Part shown: positions 1 to 7,504 of the stretch, in pieces | Numbering within the stretch: the first letter of the stretch is position 1 | Layout: each line of letters opens with the position of its first letter | DNA from: a virus | Direction: 5' to 3' (one strand) | DNA: 48,314 nt | IMG/VR virus record: IMGVR_UViG_3300044684_000025 | Location: 1 to 48,314 of that record | Notes under the pieces: generated by a model | Database searches by the model: none | The model's input: the letters and a program-made list of their open reading frames with translations, nothing else | What the model was told of the DNA's origin: nothing | Position numbers and translations under genes: made by a program

Positions 1-544
1 CACCGGGAGCTCCCGGTGAGCCCTTGTAATAAGTGTGAAGTGCAATTCCTATATCACATTGCCTACGAATTTCCTCAGCAATTTTTGTTGGATACATGTA
101 AGCAATTGTGTTTGGTTGGATGTATTCAAACTCTTTGCCACCAATTTCCGTGGTCTTCCAGTCTTGCAATGACCACATGAAATCGCCTTGGTAGGTCCCT
201 TCCGTGATGAGTGTGTCGAGCCTTACAAATAATGCCGCAAGTCGATCGCGAAGATCAGGCTTAGAATAAAGATGGATTGCGAGCGATCCGAGGTCTTTAT
301 AAACGATCGGTATTTTGTTGAATGCTGCCTTCGTTCCAACAAAGAATCTTCCGTCCTTTGGATCGACACCAGCTACAAAACTGAACGATCCATCCCATTT
401 TATGGATAGAACGTTAATGAAGTTCGGCACTCCAGCAAGCCAGTCATTTACAGAACGCAGATAAGAACAAGCAAGCATGGCTCCCGAAAAGCCTTGGAGG
501 ACCGGAAGGTCCTCCAAGTGTTCCAAATGATCAATGTGATTCAT
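1..544 (-). CDS. Conserved T4-like phage protein with KxDG nucleotidyltransferase-like motif (C-terminus outside window)
   Basis: The frame starts at ATG 544, 15 bases after the stop of the upstream gene, and stays open to the window edge, so about 181 N-terminal residues are visible. Around residue 49 it has IKWDGSFSF, which has the form of motif I (KxDG) of covalent nucleotidyltransferases (RNA/DNA ligases, capping enzymes). A beta-strand-rich stretch with GRFFVGTKA follows, in the place where these enzymes carry motif Ia, and then YQGDFMWS, placed like motif III. I recall similar proteins of unknown function in other T4-like phages. The ligase-like assignment is an inference from motif order; motifs IV and V would lie beyond the window. 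The Shine-Dalgarno sequence is weak. Confidence 0.7.
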   Translation of the reverse strand, partial: MNHIDHLEHLEDLPVLQGFSGAMLACSYLRSVNDWLAGVPNFINVLSIKWDGSFSFVAGVDPKDGRFFVGTKAAFNKIPIVYKDLGSLAIHLYSKPDLRDRLAALFVRLDTLITEGTYQGDFMWSLQDWKTTEIGGKEFEYIQPNTIAYMYPTKIAEEIRRQCDIGIALHTYYKGSPGAPG

Positions 545-559
545 GATATAGAGGTTCCG

Positions 560-1309
560 TCAGTCGTGACCAGCTTTTGCTCGGTCAATGATTTCGTGAA
601 TTGCCTTGAGGTGGTGAGGCTTGAATTCAGAGTGATGCATGGAAGAAAGCTTCTCAATAGCATTACGATGGTGTGAAGCATGTTGTGCTTTTTCGCGCTG
701 TTCATCAGCAACCTTCTTGAGATATTCCTTATGTTCATCATTGGTCAGGCGTTTTGTTGCGCCAATCGCCTTTGATGGATCGGAAACCTCATTATGCATG
801 ATGTGATCGTCATCATACGGTTTCTGACCAACCTGCTTCCCAGTTGTATGCAGATGCTTTGACTCCGAACCATCTTCCCATTTAACATGAGCAATTCTAT
901 CCGTCGCACTATGCACAACACCATGCTTCTTAGCCGAAGCAAAGTTATACGAAGCTCTCAGATGAACATGGTCACCTTTATTAAAGCGTTTTTCAGATTC
1001 AAAGAGTGGTTGATCTACATCTTCTTTGACATTCTTCGGATGATGGTGCGTGATTGTCAGCTCACTCCCTTCTTCACCATTATGCTTCACTGCAAGCTTG
1101 ATGTGACGAGCAGAAGGATTGTGCTTGAGAGCCTTTTCAAACTTACCCTTCAACCAATCAGCATGTTCTGGAGTGGTTGTCTTGTGGACAGCAACATGAT
1201 CTCCGTTGTCCAGCTTGTGAATTTCTGGAGCAGAAATGTTCGCGCTGGTGTGAAGGAGCTTAAGATCGCCTGACTCATTGAGCAGGTCTTTGAAATTGAG
1301 AAGTGGCAT
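560..1309 (-). CDS. His/Lys-rich protein of unknown function, possible internal head protein
   Basis: 249 residues, ATG preceded by an AAGGA ribosome site. It is very rich in His, Lys, Glu and Asp, with His clusters such as THHHPKN near residue 84, and has no signal peptide or membrane segment. The N-terminus, MPLLNFKDLLNESGD, resembles the capsid-targeting peptides of T4 internal proteins (FxxFIxEA) and contains LNE|S, which fits the (L/I)xE cleavage rule of the T4 prohead protease. The composition and N-terminus suggest a protein packaged with the DNA, but this is inference; I do not recognise the family. It lies between the 321-residue unknown protein and the KxDG protein. Confidence 0.75.
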   Translation of the reverse strand: MPLLNFKDLLNESGDLKLLHTSANISAPEIHKLDNGDHVAVHKTTTPEHADWLKGKFEKALKHNPSARHIKLAVKHNGEEGSELTITHHHPKNVKEDVDQPLFESEKRFNKGDHVHLRASYNFASAKKHGVVHSATDRIAHVKWEDGSESKHLHTTGKQVGQKPYDDDHIMHNEVSDPSKAIGATKRLTNDEHKEYLKKVADEQREKAQHASHHRNAIEKLSSMHHSEFKPHHLKAIHEIIDRAKAGHD

Positions 1310-1345
1310 GGCAGAATCCTTGGGTGTAGAAATACCATCTATGTA

Positions 1346-2311
1346 TCAGATGACTTCGTTGATCTTCCTTGATCCAACTGGAGCAATACAGATTCGAGCA
1401 CCCGCAATTCCGAAATCAGAGCGGTCGCCTTTGTACACAGCCATGAACACAGGTTCGTATGGTCCAGTGATATCTTCGCCATTCAAATGAACATGATTGG
1501 CATCCAGATAATAAGAACCACTTCCTTTCTTCAACTTGATTTCACCCTGCAACATGATGTTGACATTTTGGCGACCAAAAGAATGTCCATATTGATTGCC
1601 ATACACAGCCATGTTCTTTAACTGCTTGTCTTTGATGAAACGAACAACGGTTGTTGCAGGTGGCAGAGATTGCGGATACAGACCACGCAAGTCGGAAATG
1701 AACTGCTGCGTTTCTGGATGATTGTGAATCTGAGGCTCATGCTTCAGCGACATGCCACCCCACTGTTGGAAATCACGAGCTTGTTTGCCGTCCTTGTGAC
1801 TGATCCAGACAGTTTCCTTCAAATTGATGTCAAGAAGGTGGAAATCTGATTTCGGATTGTTTGGAGTCGTTGCAGCATCGAAAATGTCGAACGTCTTTGG
1901 TCCAACTTTGATCTTGACTGTCGGTGACTTTTCTTTCACCTTTGCATTATCAATTTGTTGACGAAGTGAAGCGAGTTCCTTCTTCTCCTTCAACGTTTGA
2001 ATTTGCTGACGAAGCGAAGCCAACTGCATGTCTTGTTTCTTCGTCGAAGAACCTGGACCTTTGCCACCAAACTCAGCATTCTTCAGAAAATCAGTGAGTT
2101 TGTAAACGTTTCCACGACCGTCTGTGAAACGAAGTTCCTGGAGTTCGCGCATTGTACCATGATACAACACATCTTCAACTCCAGGCTTTAATTTGAGTGT
2201 AACTTTCTTGCCGTCGAGGAGTTCAAACTTCGACTTTTCTTTTAGCTTCTTGACGAAGATTGCTGGGCGCCAATCGTACTTTCGTAGCTCTGACGCAGAT
2301 AGTGATGCCAT
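1346..2311 (-). CDS. Conserved phage protein of unknown function with short internal repeat
   Basis: 321 residues, ATG with a strong AAGGAG site. The N-terminus is basic (SELRKYDWRPAIFVKKLKEK). A charged helical linker at about residues 95-125 contains LASLRQQI twice (97-104 and 113-120), visible as a DNA repeat near 1952-1975 and 2000-2023. The C-terminal two thirds looks globular and beta-rich (FGRQNVNIMLQGEIKLK, GSGSYYLDANHVHLNG, EPVFMAVYKGDRSDFGIAG). No catalytic motif stands out. I have the impression that similar proteins occur in other large myoviruses, but cannot assign a role. It is the first gene after a 9-base gap from the small gene upstream. Confidence 0.75.
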   Translation of the reverse strand: MASLSASELRKYDWRPAIFVKKLKEKSKFELLDGKKVTLKLKPGVEDVLYHGTMRELQELRFTDGRGNVYKLTDFLKNAEFGGKGPGSSTKKQDMQLASLRQQIQTLKEKKELASLRQQIDNAKVKEKSPTVKIKVGPKTFDIFDAATTPNNPKSDFHLLDINLKETVWISHKDGKQARDFQQWGGMSLKHEPQIHNHPETQQFISDLRGLYPQSLPPATTVVRFIKDKQLKNMAVYGNQYGHSFGRQNVNIMLQGEIKLKKGSGSYYLDANHVHLNGEDITGPYEPVFMAVYKGDRSDFGIAGARICIAPVGSRKINEVI

Positions 2312-2320
2312 GTAACTCCT

Positions 2321-2512
2321 TCAGATGCAAATGCTTAGCTTCTTCTCAACCCGATCTTGTAAATTGAAGAGGAAGTCATACACTTCGCGGACAAGTTCTT
2401 CTGAAACATGCACCGAGTTAGCAGCATAGCGAATAGAAGTATCAGCATCAAGTCCATAGTTGTTGGCTTGAATCAGACGATTCTCAATCTCAAACTCTTC
2501 AATTTTATTCAT
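2321..2512 (-). CDS. Small helical protein of unknown function
   Basis: 63 residues if read from the ATG at 2512, which lies one base beyond the TGA of the SLOG gene. A longer reading from 2584 would run through the end of that gene and is less likely. The product is acidic and predicted helical (EEFEIENRLIQANNYGLDADTSIRYAANSVHVSEELVREVYDF written in parts: IENRLIQANN, SIRYAANSV, ELVREVYDF). The central part has the look of a small helix-turn-helix or UBA-like bundle, but no family is recognised. Tight spacing suggests translational coupling. Confidence 0.55.
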   Translation of the reverse strand: MNKIEEFEIENRLIQANNYGLDADTSIRYAANSVHVSEELVREVYDFLFNLQDRVEKKLSICI

Positions 2513-2513
2513 A

Positions 2514-2882
2514 TCACTCAGACTGTAAGGTGAACAAAGGGATATTTGCTTTCGTACAACGTTTAATGCAATCAGCAGTTCCATTGCCGCCTGGCATCGG
2601 AATGCACCAATCAGGTTTCAGATCTACCATCTGTTGATTTCTGATTGGCCCAGCTCGCTTGCCATGTTTATCCCATTCAGCATCCATGCGAATACGGTTG
2701 ATCTTTCGATCGGTGTTCTCACGAATGTAGATATACAGAATCTCAGCCATGTAATCCGCGCCACGCGCTCCACCATGGATGATTTCTGTTATCTCACCGT
2801 GCTGTTGCTCAAATTTCTCAACAGTATCAGCGAATAGGTCAAAATCAGTGAAATCTCGACCTCCTGTGAATAAGACTCTCAT
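2514..2882 (-). CDS. SLOG-domain (DUF2493, YspA-like) nucleotide-binding protein
   Basis: 122 residues from ATG 2882, which overlaps the previous stop as ATGA; an upstream TTG at 2888 is less likely. The SLOG signature is complete: VLFTGGRDF at the N-terminus (Rossmann-like nucleotide loop), IIHGGARGAD near residue 38, and WDKHGKRAGPIRNQQM near residue 74, followed by MPGGNGTADCI. Proteins of this family (DUF2493, related to LOG and DprA) are thought to bind or process nucleotides and are common in phages, mostly without a defined role. Its neighbour is a small membrane protein, and the operon also contains ThyX, so a link to nucleotide metabolism or signalling is possible but unproven. Confidence 0.9.
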   Translation of the reverse strand: MRVLFTGGRDFTDFDLFADTVEKFEQQHGEITEIIHGGARGADYMAEILYIYIRENTDRKINRIRMDAEWDKHGKRAGPIRNQQMVDLKPDWCIPMPGGNGTADCIKRCTKANIPLFTLQSE

Positions 2883-3022
2883 AACCAATGAATACTCAAG
2901 TGATGAATGAGATAGATGATGAGGTGTTCAATTCCTATCGCTAGTGCAGCAACTAGAACAATGAAAAATATCAAAAACGAACTAAAGGCTCCACTCAAAT
3001 CTCCGATCCAATCAGAAGTCAT
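2879..3022 (-). CDS. Small single-pass membrane protein
   Basis: 47 residues, starting at ATG 3022, which overlaps the thyX stop as ATGA. The stop overlaps the start of the SLOG gene in the same way. Residues about 12-38 form one hydrophobic segment (FSSFLIFFIVLVAALAIGI then IIYLI), preceded by an acidic N-terminus (MTSDWIGDLSGA) and followed by HHLSIHW. It should insert in the inner membrane. No family is recognised. The two ATGA overlaps are the main evidence that it is real; a longer reading from 3097 would lie inside thyX. Confidence 0.6.
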   Translation of the reverse strand: MTSDWIGDLSGAFSSFLIFFIVLVAALAIGIEHLIIYLIHHLSIHWL

Positions 3023-3975
3023 GGTTGATAATCCATACAAACGTGATCCACAATCAATTGGCGGTTCTGAATCCAACCTCGGAAGTTGCCAGACCAAGCA
3101 TAACCGTAGCGATCGAAATGTGTGATACCAGAAGAATCCAATGTATCGTTGTCAGGCAACGTGTACAAAAGCACCTGATCGTCTTCGCGGAACTGATCCT
3201 CAACCATCGGCGTCGCTTGATGCTCGAATGGTGATGCGTGTGCCGGTTTGCTTGTGATCAGGCGATTGTAGATTTCAAGAGCCTTCTCGAGCGAGTCATC
3301 GAGACGACGATAGGAAACCTGGGCGCAACAGGAAGCAGAAATAGCTATTGCTTCATTCAACGTCACGCCGAACTGGTCGCTTTCTTCGCCTTCCGAAGGA
3401 CCTGCTGACATCCAGAATCCTGTGCCATAATACGGCACATGCCATTCACCAGGATAGAGTTCATTTGGAGTGTTCTGGTTACGAGTTTCCCACATCTGGT
3501 TGGCCAATTCTTGAATTTCTGGCTGGGCATCAGGATGACGACGTAGGTAGAAGAAATTGTCAAATTCAGTTGCCGTACAAACCACCTTGATGTGGCTGTA
3601 CGGTTCAAGCAAACGATTCACGATCTGTTTGTGATAGCCAACCTTACCAAAGGCAGAAGCATATCCAATTGCGACGTCTCGAGCTTCCTTCCACCATTCT
3701 TCACGATTACGTCCAGCAATAAATGTGTCGCACTCTTCCTTTGCACTCATGCCTGGTTGGTTCTTTCCCCAATGGATCGGCATTGCCGTGTTCTGCTTGA
3801 TCAATTCGATTGCGCGTTCGACAGGAATGGCGCGTGAGGAAGCCGCATTGCGCGAGAACAAACGATGAGTCATGAACTCTGCATGAATGAAGCGCGGGTA
3901 TTCAAGTTCGTATGTTGTGATGCGCTTTCCAGAGGTGCTGACCGAATCAGCGATGATCTTAGCACTGATCGTCAT
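3019..3975 (-). CDS. thyX: FAD-dependent thymidylate synthase ThyX
   Basis: 318 residues. ThyX makes dTMP from dUMP using methylene-tetrahydrofolate, FAD and NADPH. The signature appears as THRLFSRNAASSRAIPVE (residues about 36-53), the phage-type variant of the RHRxxSxNExSxR motif. Further conserved stretches are HKQIVNRLLEPYSHIKVV and ATEFDNFFYLRRHPDAQPEI, which in the family help form the FAD/dUMP sites. Start ATG 3975 overlaps the upstream stop by four bases. In this phage it would supply thymidine nucleotides for replication and, indirectly, the substrate for the predicted thymine modification at 17723-20656. The motif variant lacks the usual NE pair, but I have seen the same variant in other phage ThyX proteins. 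Confidence 0.93.
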   Translation of the reverse strand: MTISAKIIADSVSTSGKRITTYELEYPRFIHAEFMTHRLFSRNAASSRAIPVERAIELIKQNTAMPIHWGKNQPGMSAKEECDTFIAGRNREEWWKEARDVAIGYASAFGKVGYHKQIVNRLLEPYSHIKVVCTATEFDNFFYLRRHPDAQPEIQELANQMWETRNQNTPNELYPGEWHVPYYGTGFWMSAGPSEGEESDQFGVTLNEAIAISASCCAQVSYRRLDDSLEKALEIYNRLITSKPAHASPFEHQATPMVEDQFREDDQVLLYTLPDNDTLDSSGITHFDRYGYAWSGNFRGWIQNRQLIVDHVCMDYQP

Positions 3976-4415
3976 GCTAGTTCTCCACGCACCAAAATTC
4001 CATAGGCATATTTGTCTGCAATAGGATCAAACCAATTGATCACGGAAATCGTGTAGATTGATCGAAAGCCATCGACATTCCCTTTTAACTCATCAATGAT
4101 GAAATCATTGATCTCTCCATTAACTTCTTCATCATAGATGAATTTTCGGGAGACACAATTCTCGGATGTGTCAACGCCAAGAATGCCGAGCGCGTTTAGA
4201 ATTGTAACAAACTCGACATTGTATTCTTTTGGCTCTTCCACTGGAGCTGCAATGATCGCTTCTGACATTTCTTTGAAGAACCATTCAGAATGTCCTGCAC
4301 ACTTAGCATCCTGTAATGATTCGAGCGTGAAATCAGCTTCCAAAGCAACACGTATCTTTGGTTGAAAAGTCATGGGATCAACCCAGTAGACTTTTCTTGT
4401 TACATTAATCGTCAT
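3972..4415 (-). CDS. Hypothetical protein
   Basis: 147 residues, overlapping both neighbours by four bases (ATGA with thyX and with the HExxH gene), so it belongs to the same translationally coupled string. The product is acidic and mixed alpha/beta. It begins MTINVTRKVYWVDPMTF, continues with an IRVALEADFTLESLQDA segment and ends with a beta-rich SVINWFDPIADKYAYGI. No catalytic or metal-binding motif is visible and no family is recognised. Confidence 0.7.
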   Translation of the reverse strand: MTINVTRKVYWVDPMTFQPKIRVALEADFTLESLQDAKCAGHSEWFFKEMSEAIIAAPVEEPKEYNVEFVTILNALGILGVDTSENCVSRKFIYDEEVNGEINDFIIDELKGNVDGFRSIYTISVINWFDPIADKYAYGILVRGELA

Positions 4416-4990
4416 CGTGTAGTTCCGTTTTGTATAAGAAGATTCACTTTTTCTTTGAACTTAGCGGCATCACCGCGTCCGTTGTATTGCTCTTTACCAC
4501 GCTTCAATTGCAATTCTGGATAGAGTTCGACAAATTTGTTGTACGAAAGCGTCTCTGTGCCGTACGCTTCCGCTTCCCACGGCTGTTTCCAATAGTCATG
4601 TGTTTGTTCAAATCTCTTTCCATACCAAAGATCATAGAACTTCCCTTCTTCGGTAGACTTCGATTGCAAGCGCCCACTCAAGTATTGATCAGCATGACAC
4701 AACTCATGGAACAACGTTTTTAAATAGACCTTGAACTTAACATCCCTGTACCGCTTATCATTGAAGACGATCTCGAAACACGTCGGTGTTGGTTCATCAT
4801 CGTCTTCATCGAAGTCACAATAAGCGATTGTGTCTTCTCCTTCCGTATAACCGCTCTTCAAAAACCGAACCGCAATTTCTTCAACTTTGTCTTTCGATTC
4901 TGGTTGGAAATAGTGGTCAATAAAGAAATTCACCGCAATGGGTGTGATCTTGTATAGATCTTTTGGGATGTTAGATGTTACGAGCTTCAT
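4412..4990 (-). CDS. SprT-like zinc metallopeptidase-fold protein
   Basis: 192 residues. Near residue 95 it has TLFHELCHADQY, an HExxH zinc-binding helix, and further on PWEAEAYGTE, where a Glu or His third ligand is expected in this class. The layout resembles phage SprT-like or putative metallopeptidases that are read together with replication genes. The substrate is unknown; in cells SprT-like proteins (Spartan) degrade DNA-bound proteins, so clearing of DNA-protein crosslinks during phage replication is a possible role. It overlaps the helicase gene by four bases upstream. Confidence 0.75.
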   Translation of the reverse strand: MKLVTSNIPKDLYKITPIAVNFFIDHYFQPESKDKVEEIAVRFLKSGYTEGEDTIAYCDFDEDDDEPTPTCFEIVFNDKRYRDVKFKVYLKTLFHELCHADQYLSGRLQSKSTEEGKFYDLWYGKRFEQTHDYWKQPWEAEAYGTETLSYNKFVELYPELQLKRGKEQYNGRGDAAKFKEKVNLLIQNGTTR

Positions 4991-6381
4991 GTGAAGTCAA
5001 ATTCAGCGGGCTTTGTGGTTGTCCTTTTGAATGAAGCAACGCTCATTGTCGAGGACTGTTGCATAGATGTAGCACGCTCTGTATTCATCACGTCTCGTTG
5101 AGCAGAGCTTTCGACGTCATAGAACCTGAACTTCGGACGGTCTACGCCGATGACCGCGCGAACACTTATTGTCACATCACTATAACGATTCTTCAACTGC
5201 TTGAACAACATCTGATTGATCTGATCCAACTCTTCTGTTCGCATGATCGCAAACATAAAGTCAGCTGTAGCTGGCAAACCAAACGATTCAGAAGTGTCTG
5301 TCAAGTCAACATCGCTCGAATCGTAACCACTTCGCGTTGTTTGCGTTGCCGAGATGACAGGAACATTGAACTCGACCGCAAGACCGCGCAGCTCTTCCGC
5401 AATCGACTTGATGATCGTGTACGAATTTGCACCAGAGTTCGCCTTGATGCGTGTCGAAACACAGATGTTCAAATAGTCAATGTAGATGATATCAGGAACG
5501 AAATTCTTCTTGATCCTGAGCTCATTCAGTAAGTGACGGAAGTGTGCGGCACCAGCCGAGGAAGTTGGGAACTCCTTGACAATCAGCTTACCAACTGTCG
5601 TCGAACGGATATGCTCCATCTTCGACAGGTAGACATCTTTCGGCATCCTCTTCAACTCATCGACGGAAACATCCATGAGGTTCGCGTCGATACGCTCGGA
5701 AATGCGCTCTTCAGCCATTTCCATCGTGATGTAGAGGACGTTCTTGCCTTTCTTCAAGTTGGCTGACGCCATATGCGTCATCAACAAGGTCTTACCCGTA
5801 TTCGTGCCACCCAAGATGATGTTCAATGTTTTCTTAGGTACACCACCGCCCGTCACTTTGTTCAACCATTCGAGATCAAAATCAACACGCTCTTCTAGAC
5901 GGTGATAAAATTCCCAACGCTCGGCAGCTCCATCGAAGTAATCATGACCAACGCGATCATCAAAACAAACTGAAATTGCATCCTGCAATAACTTTGGAAT
6001 AGCACCGCGTGAAACAGAACCATTCTTATCGTCAATGATCTTGATAGCTTCCATGACAGCATTAACGATTGCCTTATCCTGGCAGAATTGTTCAGTCTGA
6101 TCAGTCAACCATTGACGATCAACTTCGTCGCGCTTCATTGACTTCAGAACTTCTTTTGCCTGATCAAACGTCGATTGCGGCAAATTATTCAAATTAGTCA
6201 ACTCCACCGCTAGAGCCATTGGCGTTGGACGTTTGTTGTACTTCTCGACGTAGGATTGGATCAAACCAAACACTACATTCTGAGCATCCTCCCTGAAGTA
6301 CTCTGACTTCAGGAAGGGCATCACCGTGCGAGCAAATTCTTCATCGAATACAATTCCATTCAAAATTTGCTGTTCAATCAT
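4987..6381 (-). CDS. 41: Replicative DNA helicase, T4 gp41-like (DnaB family)
   Basis: 464 residues, close to T4 gp41 (475). It unwinds DNA 5' to 3' at the fork as a hexamer and recruits primase. The N-terminal domain covers about residues 1-165. The RecA-like C-terminal domain has Walker A GGTNTGKT (191-198), the YITMEMAEERISERI helicase motif near 217, Walker B DIIYIDYLN (297-305) and SATQTTRSGYDSSDV near 345. Its start ATG shares one base with the uvsX stop (TAATG). The primase (gp61) and loader (gp59) are not in the window. Confidence 0.95.
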   Translation of the reverse strand: MIEQQILNGIVFDEEFARTVMPFLKSEYFREDAQNVVFGLIQSYVEKYNKRPTPMALAVELTNLNNLPQSTFDQAKEVLKSMKRDEVDRQWLTDQTEQFCQDKAIVNAVMEAIKIIDDKNGSVSRGAIPKLLQDAISVCFDDRVGHDYFDGAAERWEFYHRLEERVDFDLEWLNKVTGGGVPKKTLNIILGGTNTGKTLLMTHMASANLKKGKNVLYITMEMAEERISERIDANLMDVSVDELKRMPKDVYLSKMEHIRSTTVGKLIVKEFPTSSAGAAHFRHLLNELRIKKNFVPDIIYIDYLNICVSTRIKANSGANSYTIIKSIAEELRGLAVEFNVPVISATQTTRSGYDSSDVDLTDTSESFGLPATADFMFAIMRTEELDQINQMLFKQLKNRYSDVTISVRAVIGVDRPKFRFYDVESSAQRDVMNTERATSMQQSSTMSVASFKRTTTKPAEFDFT

Positions 6382-7448
6382 TACGTTCCATCATCCTCAA
6401 TCAGTTCATCTGGATCAACAAATTCCGCAGAAGGATTTTCTTCACCGTCTGGGAGTTGATACTTTCCGCGAATACATTCCGCAAAATTGGTATCGCGGAA
6501 AATAGGATCCCAAAATTCTTTGCATTCCGTTCCATCTTCACGCCAGTTCTTGTCATTCTCAACCGTCGGACGTGTGTACCAACCATTCTTCGGTTTGGTA
6601 ACCAGACCAAACTCAAGAGCGAGTTCAAGAAGACCAGACCATGGTGAAACGCCTTTTTCGTATGTGACGCTGATCGGAATCTTCATCTTCTCGCGCACAT
6701 AACGCGACTTTTCGATGGTCAGAATGAAGTTCCAGCCCGCGATCGTGTCGCCATCCTTTTCTTGCTGACGACCGATGATGTAAATGTTGTCAGCAGCGTA
6801 GTACTGACCTGTACCACCAGAAACCACTGCTTTCGCATACAATTCCTGTGTCATGTAAGTGTGAGCAACCACATGACATGGAATGTCTTTCATTGCAAAG
6901 TGAGGTGTGATGATTCGGAACAGAGACTTGATCGCCTTTGCACGCGTCATGTCAGCAACAGACTTTTGATCCTTTGCGTCTTCGACTTCCTTCTTAGAAG
7001 CAAGGTTGCCAAGCGAATCGATGGCAATAAAGACATGGTCACCACGATTGATGTTCATCAACTGGTTGACTAGATCGAACTTGAGATCCTCAATGTTCGT
7101 GATCGGGCAGTGCAGAATACGTTTCGGATCAATACCATTACGTTTGAAGTATGACTGCGGCGTACCAAACTCGTTGTCATAGAAAATACCGACAGCATCT
7201 GGATATTTGTCAAGATAGGCTTTCAAGTTGAGCAAGACGAAGCCTGTCTTGAAGTGTTTAGATGGACCTGCCCAGATGGTTAGACCAGATCCAAATCCTC
7301 CATTCACATCGCCAGACTGGGCGATATTCAAAGCCGGGATGGAAGTACGAATCAAATTCTTCTTTGCGTAGTAGATTGATTCGTCAAGAATTGCTGACTC
7401 CTTAATGGTGGAGTTCTTTTTGATTTTATCGAGAAGCGGATTTGCCAT
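6381..7448 (-). CDS. uvsX: UvsX RecA-like recombinase
   Basis: 355 residues (T4 UvsX 391). It forms filaments on single-stranded DNA and drives strand exchange in recombination-dependent replication. Walker A is GPSKHFKT (61-68), a close match to the T4 form GPSKSFKS. VGIFYDNEFGTPQSYF (about 91-106) contains the conserved Glu, and HVFIAIDSLGNLASKK is the Walker B region. ISVTYEKGVSPWSGLLELA is typical of phage UvsX. The C-terminus is acidic (DPDELIEDDGT), as in RecA-type proteins. An AAGGA site precedes the ATG. Partner UvsY lies at 29284-29721. Confidence 0.96.
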   Translation of the reverse strand: MANPLLDKIKKNSTIKESAILDESIYYAKKNLIRTSIPALNIAQSGDVNGGFGSGLTIWAGPSKHFKTGFVLLNLKAYLDKYPDAVGIFYDNEFGTPQSYFKRNGIDPKRILHCPITNIEDLKFDLVNQLMNINRGDHVFIAIDSLGNLASKKEVEDAKDQKSVADMTRAKAIKSLFRIITPHFAMKDIPCHVVAHTYMTQELYAKAVVSGGTGQYYAADNIYIIGRQQEKDGDTIAGWNFILTIEKSRYVREKMKIPISVTYEKGVSPWSGLLELALEFGLVTKPKNGWYTRPTVENDKNWREDGTECKEFWDPIFRDTNFAECIRGKYQLPDGEENPSAEFVDPDELIEDDGT

Positions 7449-7475
7449 TTGTTATCCTTATATCAGCAGTGTCTT

Positions 7476-7504
7476 AGTATATTCGTTGTATCAGCCAAAG
7501 AAAT
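7476..7504 (-). promoter_or_regulatory. Candidate sigma70-like promoter for uvsX
   Basis: On the minus strand ATTTCT (-35, 7504-7499), a 17-base spacer and TATACT (-10, 7481-7476). The predicted start lies about 20 bases before the uvsX ATG, leaving room for the AAGGA ribosome site. The -35 resembles the TTTACT boxes seen at 11162 and 27316. It overlaps the 3' end of the polymerase gene. Motif match only. Confidence 0.35.
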
